Positions 1 through 7,035 of a stretch of 10,587 nucleotides of DNA are shown in pieces. Under the pieces are notes generated by a model that saw only the letters and a list, made by a program, of their open reading frames with translations, had not been told where the DNA came from and did not search any database. The DNA comes from Flavobacteriales bacterium UBA4660. GTDB lineage: Bacteria > Bacteroidota > Bacteroidia > Flavobacteriales_D > Sanyastnellaceae. The position numbers were made by a program, and so were the translations under genes. How positions within the stretch are numbered: the stretch's first letter is position 1; each line of letters opens with the position of its first letter. The stretch spans positions 1 through 10,587 of the forward strand of contig DHLU01000032.1 in NCBI GenBank assembly GCA_002405435.1. Direction: 5' to 3'.

Positions 1-1
1 G

Positions 2-292
2 GTGTCAGAAAGTTTGAATGAAGACGCCGAACCCCAACTCCTGGTCATTCGGGTAGATGGCATTTCTTCGGGTGCCTACACAGACAATTTTGTACTCGGA
101 GAAACGTGCCTGACTACCGGGCTGACTGACCATGAAAATAACCGTCCTGGAATTCTCCTCGCGGAAACCTGGTTCGACCTTACAGGCAGGGAGATCATGC
201 GTGGCCAGACACACATGGCCGGCGGGGTCTACATTCGGGTATCGCGCTATACCAACGGTACGATCGCACGAAGCACCGTGGTGCTCGAGTAA
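2..292 (+). CDS. 3' end of a protein with a sorting-domain-like C-terminal tail (5' partial)
   Basis: The reading frame is open from the first bases of the window and stops at TAA 290-292, so this is probably the C-terminal 96 or so residues of a longer protein. A GTG at position 2 is in frame, but nothing shows that it is a start. The last 40 residues follow the pattern of Bacteroidota type IX secretion C-terminal domains: a W-F-D-L-T-G-R-E strand, then G-G-V-Y-I-R-V, then a final strand ending T-V-V-L-E at the stop. In such proteins this tail directs export through the outer membrane and is then removed or linked to the surface. The part before the tail (about residues 1-50) is not recognised. 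The gene converges on the membrane glycosyltransferase downstream with only 11 bases between stop codons. The tail assignment is inferred from motif resemblance; the function of the main protein is unknown. Confidence 0.55.
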   Translation: MSESLNEDAEPQLLVIRVDGISSGAYTDNFVLGETCLTTGLTDHENNRPGILLAETWFDLTGREIMRGQTHMAGGVYIRVSRYTNGTIARSTVVLE

Positions 293-303
293 CCCCCGTG
301 CGC

Positions 304-1824
304 TCAATGCAGCGCAAAGACGCGGTAATTTCCGATGGCGCCGGCAGGGTGGTAAACTGCAGGAAGGGAAATATCTAGACTGTCACGCACCAGCACAAAA
401 TCAAACCTTTCGTGAGAGGTATGCAACAGCCGACCCGCTTCTTTGGCGCGTTCGGGAGAAAATGTCATTCCTTTCCGCTTCAGATGAAACAAGCTTCCGT
501 TGCGGGTATAATCGCCTACCACGGCGACCGTGTGAGCGGGCAGACAACCCAGTGCCTGCAACACGGCTCCTTGACCGGCCAGGCGTTCAACCGGTGTGCT
601 GAAGTGGTCTTCCCGAACCGCCAGCCGGTTAGTCAGTTTCTGGTGCGCATACCGGTTGCCCACATACGAAAGCAGGGCCAATGCGGCAACCGTCATCCAC
701 CTGAGCGCGCGCGGGTTAGGCTTACGGGCGATGAGTCCCACGAGCAGGAGCAGAGACGTGGCCGCCAGCGGAATGGTGACGAGCAGGTAGTAGTCGTGAT
801 CCTTGAATTTCTCCAGAAAGAAGACCATCAAGACGGCGCAGCCGGCACATGCGAGCAATATAAATGTGGCATGGCCAGGCAGCAACTTCCTAAACCAGCA
901 GAACACCAGTGGAAGGGAGAGTGCCAGCGTTACAAAGGAGGAAGGCTTGTAGAAGGCTCCGCTCCAGTAATCGCTCAGGTATAACCACACATCCTGGCGC
1001 GCGGCCGCAGACATGTTCCAGGCCGGGGCCCAGGTCGTGAGAAAATAACGGTCGCCATATAGGCCGTTGTAATGGTGCACGTAAATCGTCCACGCAACTA
1101 CTGCTGCGCCCAGTGCACCCAGCCCGGCGAAGTGCACAAAACGGTTACCGGCGCTAATTCCGTCCAGGGCCGTACCCCGGAGTAAAGGGTAGGCTGCCAA
1201 GGCGGCCGGGTAAATAAGGTAGGTAATTTTGATCAGGCAGGCGATAAGAAACAGCAGGTAGGTCAGCCACAGGCCAGCTCGGCTGACATTGGGGTGCAGA
1301 CCGATACCGAGTGCCAGCAGCGTAAGTCCGAGCGCGGCGCCGTCGGGGAGCACATTCGATGCATAGTAGTAGAGGATGCAGGATCCGCATACCAGCCCAA
1401 CCGAAAGGAAAGACAACAGGCGGTTTCCGGTTAGCGCAATGCCCAGCCTGATGAAACTGAGCATACCCGCAACCACAAGCAGGAAGGTAATCACGCGCAG
1501 GATACTGTCGTCATAGCCGAGTACACGATACAGAAGCGCCGTGACGTAGTAGAGCAGGGGAAACTCACAGGCTGCCTTGCCTTCTTCGCTGCTGAGGTTG
1601 TAAACCGCAGGCTCAAAAAAGGCCTGGTCGAAGAAATAATACTGGTCGGCAAAAGCGAGTGAATCCGTCTGCCTCACGAAATGAATGCCCGAGGGTGAGC
1701 GCTGCAGGGCATACCAGCCCACAGCCAGCACGGCACAGGTGATGAAGGCCAGGTAAGGCCAGAGGCGAATGGCATCTTGTTGACGGCCGTTGATGAACAT
1801 GCGGTGAAGAAAAGTTTCGTGCAC
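304..1824 (-). CDS. GT-C-fold membrane glycosyltransferase (GT39/ArnT/RgtA-like)
   Basis: A 506-residue polytopic membrane protein. A hydrophobic segment at about residues 22-40 is followed by a loop with H-F-V-R-Q-T-D-S (R51, Q52, T53, D54) and then E-F-P-L-L-Y-Y (E87-P89). An early acidic loop of this type, then an E-F-P motif and many membrane spans, is typical of the dolichyl-phosphate-mannose or polyprenyl-phosphate sugar transferase superfamily. About ten further hydrophobic stretches run to about residue 395, and the last hundred residues look soluble. Members transfer a sugar from a polyprenyl-phosphate carrier to lipid, glycan or protein on the outer face of the inner membrane; donor and acceptor cannot be told here. 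The start chosen is ATG at 1824; an ATG at 1800 (residue 9) is a possible alternative. It is divergent from guaA and looks like a single-gene unit, with a -7-like element at 1874-1881. The family is fairly sure, the specificity unknown. Confidence 0.8.
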   Translation of the reverse strand: MHETFLHRMFINGRQQDAIRLWPYLAFITCAVLAVGWYALQRSPSGIHFVRQTDSLAFADQYYFFDQAFFEPAVYNLSSEEGKAACEFPLLYYVTALLYRVLGYDDSILRVITFLLVVAGMLSFIRLGIALTGNRLLSFLSVGLVCGSCILYYYASNVLPDGAALGLTLLALGIGLHPNVSRAGLWLTYLLFLIACLIKITYLIYPAALAAYPLLRGTALDGISAGNRFVHFAGLGALGAAVVAWTIYVHHYNGLYGDRYFLTTWAPAWNMSAAARQDVWLYLSDYWSGAFYKPSSFVTLALSLPLVFCWFRKLLPGHATFILLACAGCAVLMVFFLEKFKDHDYYLLVTIPLAATSLLLLVGLIARKPNPRALRWMTVAALALLSYVGNRYAHQKLTNRLAVREDHFSTPVERLAGQGAVLQALGCLPAHTVAVVGDYTRNGSLFHLKRKGMTFSPERAKEAGRLLHTSHERFDFVLVRDSLDISLPAVYHPAGAIGNYRVFALH

Positions 1825-1873
1825 CGCCGCAGGGGGTGTGACAAATGACCCATTCGCCTGCCTCAGTACACGG

Positions 1874-1881
1874 CGAAAGTA
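1874..1881 (-). promoter_or_regulatory. -7-like promoter element for the glycosyltransferase gene
   Basis: On the minus strand this reads TACTTTCG, one mismatch from the Bacteroidota -7 consensus TAnnTTTG, about 50 bases upstream of the ATG at 1824. It is followed by CCG, as is the element in front of guaA (TAATTTCGCCG), which supports both. No TTTG was found at the expected -33 spacing. Assigned from pattern only. Confidence 0.4.
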
Positions 1882-1901
1882 AACGGGCCGCGAGGCTTCT
1901 T

Positions 1902-1912
1902 ACACTAAGTGT
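1902..1912. repeat. Perfect short palindrome ACACT-A-AGTGT in divergent promoter region
   Basis: Two 5-base arms flank a single central base, between the divergent glycosyltransferase and guaA genes and about 20 bases upstream of the minus-strand -7-like element. Position and symmetry would suit a dimeric repressor or activator site. Only one copy is seen, and an 11-base palindrome can arise by chance, so any operator role is speculative. Confidence 0.25.
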
Positions 1913-1994
1913 TCGTTAAACATGTGATGGCGGCGACACGGCTTAGGGAGCATCAATGTTATCCCCGGACCCTCCGGAGAAGAGGGGCGCGGTG

Positions 1995-2002
1995 TAATTT
2001 CG
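1995..2002 (+). promoter_or_regulatory. -7-like promoter element immediately upstream of guaA
   Basis: TAATTTCG ends four bases before the guaA ATG at 2007 and differs from TAnnTTTG at one position. Transcription from such an element would begin at or very close to the start codon, giving a leaderless or nearly leaderless mRNA. This agrees with the lack of a Shine-Dalgarno sequence. No convincing -33 TTG is visible. Confidence 0.45.
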
Positions 2003-2006
2003 CCGC

Positions 2007-3536
2007 ATGCACCAGACGATTATTATCCTTGACTTCGGATCCCAGGTTACCCAACTCATCGCGCGCAGAATCAGGGAACTGAACGTCTATTGCGAGGTGT
2101 ACCCCTGGAACCATCCGCCCCTGCCGTCGGAACTTGTAAAAGGGCTGATATTGTCCGGATCCCCGCACTCGGTGCACGAAGACCAGGCGCCCATGCCCGA
2201 TTTGTCTGCGTGGAATGAAATACCTATGCTGGGAATTTGCTACGGCGCCCAACTGCTAGCGCACCAAAACGGTGGCAAAGTCCTGCTGTCAACGCACCGG
2301 GAATACGTCCGCGCCAACCTCGTTACCCTCGACCGAAGCCATATTTTGCTGAAAGAATTTCCATAAAATTCTCTGGTGTGGATGTCGCACGGAGAGACCA
2401 TCGAATCAGCGGGCTCCGGCACAAGGGTCATCTGCTCGACAGAACAGGTGGAGTTCGCAGGATTCGAATTCACGGGCCGCCAGTCTTTTGGAGTTCAGTT
2501 TCATCCGGAGGTGTACCATTCAACAGACGGCCGCCAATTGCTCCAGAATTTTGTGATGGACATCTGCGGCTGTACCGGCGACTGGACTCCGGCGTCCTAC
2601 ATCGATGAAACCGTGGTGGGTCTGAGGCAGCAGCTGGGCAACGACACGGTCATCATGGGGCTCAGCGGTGGCGTAGACAGTTCGGTCGCCGCCGAATTGA
2701 TTCACCGGGCCATCGGCGACCGCCTTCAGTGCATCTTCGTTGACAACGGCCTCCTGCGCAAGAATGAGTTTCAGGAAGTACTTGAAAGTTATAGGGATAT
2801 GGGGTTGAACGTCAAGGGAGTAGATGCTAAGGAAGACTTCTACGCAGCCCTGAAGGGCATCGCCGATCCCGAGCAAAAACGCAAGGCCATTGGCAAGGCA
2901 TTTATTGAAGTGTTTGACCGCGAAGCTGGCCGCTTTGAAGAAGCGCGCTGGTTGGGACAGGGCACCATTTATCCAGATGTTATCGAGTCAGTTTCCGCAA
3001 CCGGTGGACCTTCCCAAACCATTAAAAGCCACCACAACGTTGGAGGACTGCCCGGTTTTATGAAACTTAAGGTGGTTGAACCCCTCCGCGCCCTTTTCAA
3101 GGATGAGGTGCGCCGGGTGGGCAGGGCCCTTGGCATCAAAGAGAGCATTTTGGAGCGCCACCCGTTTCCGGGCCCTGGTCTGGGTATCAGAATTTTGGGC
3201 GACATCACACCCGGAAAGGTTGCCCTGCTCCAGGAGGTAGACGCCATCTGGATCGGCCATTTGCGGTCGGCAGGACTGTACGGAGAAGTCTGGCAGGCCG
3301 GCGCCATGCTGCTGCCCGTGCAGAGTGTCGGCGTCATGGGTGACGAACGCACCTACGAGCAGGCGGTCGCCCTCAGGGCGGTGAACAGCACCGATGGCAT
3401 GACGGCTGACTGGTCGAGGCTGCCACACGATTTTCTGGCCAGGGTCAGCAACGATATCATCAACAAAGTAAAAGGTGTCAACAGGGTGGTCTACGATATC
3501 TCATCAAAGCCACCTGCCACCATAGAGTGGGAATAA
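2007..3536 (+). CDS. guaA: GMP synthase (glutamine-hydrolysing), interrupted by one in-frame TAA
   Basis: Last step of GMP synthesis: XMP + ATP + glutamine gives GMP, in the cytoplasm. The frame is 509 codons, a normal GuaA length. The N-terminal glutamine amidotransferase domain (about 1-190) has the nucleophile Cys78 in G-I-C-Y-G-A-Q and the His166/Glu168 pair in F-H-P-E. The ATP pyrophosphatase domain has the P-loop S-G-G-V-D-S-S (220-226). The dimerisation domain has [22 protein letters not shown] and the usual C-terminus P-P-A-T-I-E-W-E. The oddity is TAA at 2364-2366 (codon 120). The frame is unchanged on both sides, reading [18 protein letters not shown], so this is a substitution, not a frameshift. 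Taken literally, a 119-residue fragment would be made, separating Cys78 from His/Glu. A restart at GTG 2376 or ATG 2382 would keep the whole synthetase part. It may be a pseudogene, a sequence error or a suppressed stop. Confidence 0.93.
2364..2366 (+). other. Premature in-frame TAA inside guaA (codon 120)
   Basis: The codon lies between CCA (Pro119) and AAT (Asn121) in a stretch that reads as normal GuaA on both sides without a shift of frame. AAA (Lys), CAA (Gln) or GAA (Glu) would each be one substitution away. TAA is also the true stop of this same gene at 3534-3536, so TAA is not simply reassigned. Confidence 0.9.
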
Positions 3537-3548
3537 CACCGGAGTTTC

Positions 3549-3582
3549 AAGCCCGACTTTGTTTGAAAATCACTGCGGGCTT
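3549..3582 (+). terminator. Possible weak terminator hairpin after guaA
   Basis: AAGCCCG (3549-3555) pairs perfectly with CGGGCTT (3576-3582) across a 20-base loop, 12 bases after the guaA stop. Only a short T run lies at the 3' side. TTTCAA (3545-3550) can instead pair with TTGAAA (3563-3568), a competing fold. The rest of the gap to 3696 shows no gene and no convincing promoter. Confidence 0.35.
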
Positions 3583-3696
3583 TGCGCGCAAACGCCTTCA
3601 GTCCTTTCATCTTTGGCATTGTGTTTTCATAAGCCTGTAGACGACCGTGTCGTGCTGCACATGCCTATGCTGACCCCAGCCCACCCCTAAATACCG

Positions 3697-5454
3697 ATGA
3701 AACCTAAGAAAATCTTTCAAGCTTCGCCCTCAAAGGTCCTGCTCCTGGCGATGCTGCTGCTTGCCTCGTGCTGGTCGGCTGCGCAAGTGCAGACCCCCGT
3801 TGAGGTCATTGGCGGCGTGGAGTACTACATACATCCCGTCAAAAAGGGAGAAACTGCCTTTGGCCTGTCGCTCACCTACCAATGCGATGACAACGACATT
3901 ATGGCTGCCAATCCGGGTAGCGATGGTGGACTCTAGGAGGGTGCTTCGCTGCGGATTCCTGTTGCCAAATGCGCCCTGAAACCTGCAAAAAGCGGCGACT
4001 CTTCCGGTTCCTTCCGTACGCATGAGGTGCAGAAAAAGGAAACCCTGTATTCGATCGCAAAGATTTATAGCATAGACCTGAATGAGGTGCTGTCGGCCAA
4101 TCCCGGGGCTGAAAGCGGGATTAAAAAAGGCCAGGTGCTGCGTATTCCGATTAAGTCCAAGGCATTGGCGAGCTATCAGTTGCATACGGTCAAGCCCGGC
4201 GAAACACTGTATTCTATTGCGAAAAGCTATGACCTCACGCCAGAGGAGTTGAAAACCATCAATCCGGGCTTGGTTGAAAGCCTGCGTTCCGGTCAGGACA
4301 TCAACATACCGGCAGGCGCAATTTGGCGGCCGTCTGCTGACTCTGCAGCCGCCCAAAAAACAGCGCCAACCATCGTGGGCAACAAGTTGAAAGAAAAGTA
4401 TGGGGTGGCGGTGATGCTCCCCTTCTTCTCGGATTTTCCGGATTCTGCTTCGCTGAAAGAAAAGGATTTGCTGCTGCGGGATGTAGCACTCAATATGTAC
4501 AGGGGTATGCTCCTGGCAGTCGATTCACTTTCTGCATCCGGATTCAACGCTGATCTCTATGTGTACGATGTGCTCGAAGGCACCACGATGGTAAAAAATG
4601 TACTGGAAAAACCGGAAATGAAAACCGTCGACCTCGTCATCGGCCCTACCTACCGCGATGCACTCGCCGAAGTTTCCAAATGGTCTGTCCGCAGCGGCGT
4701 ACATGTGGTTTGTCCCGTTCAGCAACCGAACGCCATCCTGCTTTCCTCACCCAATATGAGCAAGGTTTGGCCTTCCACCGTCAGCCAGTGGGAATACGTG
4801 GCGGGCTATGTAGCGGGTAAATACAAGGGAAGCAAAGTAATCCTGGCCAATTCCGGCAATATCGAAGACAAAAAGCGCATCGACGCCTTCCACAGGAAGT
4901 TCATAGCATTGACCGGTGACAGCGCAACAGAATTCATGGCCACCGCCGGATCGCTCTATGGCATCAATGATGTGCTCTCTTCTTCAGGCAACAATATTGT
5001 CATAGCCCCGAGCACTGACCAGGCCATGGCGAGTTCTTTGTTTAAGGGAATCAAATCAAGCAATAACACCTTTCTTTTCGCAACATCCGAATGGGAGAAT
5101 TATGATTTTCTGGAGACCGATGACCGCGCACGGCTGCACCTCCACTATCCGGAGGTAGTGGGTATTGACTACCAGCGACCTGAAACGGAAAACTGGGTGC
5201 AGGCCTTCAGAAAAAGATTCAAAACCGAGCCTTCCGTGTATGCCTTTCTCGCCTATGACATTATGCTGTTTTACTGCAGTGGCTTGCAAAAATTCGGCCC
5301 GGCATTTCCTCAGTGGTTCGACTCGGTAGACCAATCGCGTGTGGTGTCGTCCGGATTCGACTTTCTCAAGACAGGTATGGAAAGCGGCTATGAGAACCGC
5401 CACGTAGCCATCATGGGTACGATCGATGACCAGGTGGGTAGTGTCAATAAGTAG
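3697..5454 (+). CDS. Exported triple-LysM protein with periplasmic-binding-like domain, interrupted by one in-frame TAG
   Basis: The 585-codon frame encodes an exported protein. The N-terminus has Lys residues, a hydrophobic core (about 13-24) and L-A-S-C ending at Cys25, which fits a lipobox. Cleavage after S-A-A (27-29) by signal peptidase I is an alternative. Three LysM repeats follow, each with a G-E-T or K-E-T turn, an N-P-G motif and an R-I-P or N-I-P end: about 43-89, 109-152 and 160-205. LysM binds peptidoglycan glycans. From about 233 (Y-G-V-A-V-M-L-P-F-F) to the end the sequence resembles type 1 periplasmic-binding folds (Peripla_BP_6-like), so it may bind a small ligand or act as a cell-wall adaptor; the ligand is unknown. 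TAG at 3934-3936 (codon 80) falls inside LysM1 (G-G-L-stop-E-G-A-S-L-R-I-P), and the frame continues unchanged. A restart downstream (for example GTG 4027) would lack the signal peptide. No Shine-Dalgarno sequence is visible before ATG 3697. Confidence 0.82.
3934..3936 (+). other. Premature in-frame TAG inside the LysM gene (codon 80)
   Basis: It sits in the last strand of LysM1, where repeats 2 and 3 have Lys-Lys-Gly-Gln and Arg-Ser-Gly-Gln at the same place. AAG (Lys), CAG (Gln) or GAG (Glu) would be one substitution away. The gene's true stop at 5452-5454 is also TAG. Confidence 0.88.
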
Positions 5455-5481
5455 CGACGAACATAAAGAGACCAATGCTGT

Positions 5482-5489
5482 TATCTTTG
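5482..5489 (+). promoter_or_regulatory. Promoter -7 box (TATCTTTG) for the carotenoid operon
   Basis: This is a perfect match to the Bacteroidota -7 consensus TAnnTTTG, in the short gap between the LysM gene stop (5454) and the crtI start (5524). Transcription would begin around 5494-5497, giving a leader of about 30 bases. No clear TTTG is visible at the -33 position. Confidence 0.55.
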
Positions 5490-5494
5490 ACTGA

Positions 5495-5514
5495 TTTCCG
5501 CCATTAGCGGAGAG
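5495..5514 (+). promoter_or_regulatory. Leader hairpin overlapping the crtI ribosome-binding site
   Basis: TTTCCGC (5495-5501) can pair with GCGGAGA (5507-5513) through seven pairs, one of them G-U, closing a five-base loop CATTA. The 3' arm contains the Shine-Dalgarno-like GGAGAG (5509-5514), nine bases before the TTG start at 5524. The predicted transcript would start at or next to the hairpin, so the fold could limit translation of the operon's first gene or protect the mRNA 5' end. The pairing is seen directly; the role is inferred. Confidence 0.4.
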
Positions 5515-5523
5515 ATTAAGCCA

Positions 5524-7035
5524 TTGTCATCAACAAAGAAATCGGTTCAGGTTATCGGAGGAGGTTTTTCAGGCCTTGCCGCGGCATGTTGTCTCGCGGC
5601 GGAAGGACATGAAGTAAACCTATACGAAAAAAATGCTACCACGGGAGGAAGAGCCCGGGCATTCGAACGCGAGGGTTTCCTGTTTGATATGGGGCCCAGC
5701 TGGTACTGGATGCCCGAAATCATCGAGCATTTTTTTAACCGCTTCGGTCGGTCGGCAGCCGATTATTACACGCTGAAACCCCTTGACCCCTCATACCGGG
5801 TGTTTTTCGCCGATGGCCCGATGGACGTCCCCGCATCCTATGAGGAATTGCGCGCCCTTTTCGAATCTGTTGAGCCGGGAAGCGCCCCCAGACTCGATCG
5901 GTTTATGACCGAAGCACGGGAGAAATACGAAACCGGCATGAGCCGCTTCGTCTGGAAACCCTCGCTCAACATGACCGAATACATGCACCCCTCCCTGTTG
6001 GGCAAGGTTTGGCAACTGGACCTTTTCAGTTCGGTCTCGCGGCACGTAAGGAAGTATTTTAAAAACCCGAAACTCATAGACCTGTTGGAGTTTCCGGTGC
6101 TTTTCCTCGGCGCAAAACCTTCACGCACACCCGCACTGTATACACTCATGAATTACGCTGACCTGAAACTCGGTACGTGGTACCCTATGGGCGGAATGGT
6201 CAAACTGCCGGAGGCAATCACCCGCATGGCTGCCGAACTGGGTGTGCACATACATACCGGGGCACCGGTGTCGGCCATCCATGCCGAACGCGGCCGTATC
6301 AGTGCCATCGAGGTTAATGGAGAACGGCTGGCTTCCGATGCCGTGCTTGCCGCCTGCGACTACCACCACACCGACCAGGTGCTGCTCAGGGAAAACGACC
6401 GGTCTTATTCCCGAAATTACTGGAAGTCGCGCACTATGTCGCCTTCCTCGCTGCTGTTTTACGTGGGCCTCAGCAAAAAAATACCCGGACTCCGTCACCA
6501 TAACCTCTTTTTTGACGAGTCATTCGGGCCCCATGCGGACTCCATCTATGGTACGCCCGCATGGCCAGACAAACCGCGTTTCTATGCCTGCTGCCCTTCA
6601 GTGACTGACCCTTCCGTGGCACCGGAAGGCATGGAAAACCTGTTTCTTTTGATTCCGGCCGCCACCAACCTGCAGAGTGATCCTTCCAGGCGCGAAGCCT
6701 ATTTCAAGCAGCTCATCGGCCGAATGGAAAAACTCACAGGCCAGGAAATTCTGCCCCACGTCAGGTTTTACCAGTCATACGCACACGAAGAATTTATCCG
6801 CGACTACAATGCTTTTGGTGGAAACGCATACGGCCTGGCCAACACGCTTCGTCAGACAGCCTGGCTGAAACCCGCTATGAAGAGCCGCAAACTCAGCAAC
6901 CTGTTTTTTGCAGGGCAGCTAACCGTACCCGGTCCCGGGGTTCCGCCCGCGCTCATCTCAGGTCAACTGGCCGCACGGCTCATTTCCGGCGTACCCTATA
7001 CGTATCCGTCAAATATCCTCTCAGCAAAAGCATGA
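5524..7035 (+). CDS. crtI: Phytoene desaturase (CrtI-type)
   Basis: An FAD-dependent, membrane-associated enzyme that introduces double bonds into phytoene to give lycopene. The 503 residues are normal for CrtI. The N-terminus has the Rossmann dinucleotide motif I-G-G-G-F-S-G-L-A-A (11-20) with an acidic residue closing the fold (E35) and G-G-R-A-R (41-45). The C-terminus has the family signature F-A-G-Q-L-T-V-P-G-P-G-V-P-P-A-L-I-S-G (about 462-480). The start is TTG at 5524: no ATG or GTG lies between the in-frame stop at 5488-5490 and the start of homologous-looking sequence, and GGAGAG lies nine bases upstream. It is the first gene of a five-gene operon and its TGA overlaps the crtB ATG (ATGA). 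A related desaturase of different substrate, such as a CrtD-like enzyme, is possible, but pairing with crtB and a lycopene cyclase favours phytoene. Confidence 0.93.
   Translation: MSSTKKSVQVIGGGFSGLAAACCLAAEGHEVNLYEKNATTGGRARAFEREGFLFDMGPSWYWMPEIIEHFFNRFGRSAADYYTLKPLDPSYRVFFADGPMDVPASYEELRALFESVEPGSAPRLDRFMTEAREKYETGMSRFVWKPSLNMTEYMHPSLLGKVWQLDLFSSVSRHVRKYFKNPKLIDLLEFPVLFLGAKPSRTPALYTLMNYADLKLGTWYPMGGMVKLPEAITRMAAELGVHIHTGAPVSAIHAERGRISAIEVNGERLASDAVLAACDYHHTDQVLLRENDRSYSRNYWKSRTMSPSSLLFYVGLSKKIPGLRHHNLFFDESFGPHADSIYGTPAWPDKPRFYACCPSVTDPSVAPEGMENLFLLIPAATNLQSDPSRREAYFKQLIGRMEKLTGQEILPHVRFYQSYAHEEFIRDYNAFGGNAYGLANTLRQTAWLKPAMKSRKLSNLFFAGQLTVPGPGVPPALISGQLAARLISGVPYTYPSNILSAKA

Noticed and set aside
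412..984. Open frames opposite the glycosyltransferase gene (for example 190 residues on the plus strand)
   Set aside because: They mirror a well-supported membrane protein, are rich in Arg/Gln/Gly with no recognisable motif, and are explained as shadows of the real gene.
1965..1977. CCGGA-CCC-TCCGG hairpin upstream of guaA
   Set aside because: A five-pair stem with a three-base loop, most likely outside the transcript given the -7 box at 1995; easily a chance event.
2364..2376. Frameshift in guaA
   Set aside because: Both halves are in the same frame (2007 and 2376 differ by a multiple of three), so it is a single in-frame stop, not an insertion or deletion.
2007..3536. Archaeal-style split GMP synthase with separate amidotransferase and synthetase genes
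   Set aside because: The break falls inside the amidotransferase domain, between the catalytic Cys and the His/Glu pair, and no new start lies at a domain boundary.
3608..3615. CATCTTTG as a -7 box for the LysM gene
   Set aside because: It has one mismatch at a key position, is about 80 bases from the ATG and has only a loosely spaced TTTG upstream; too weak to list.
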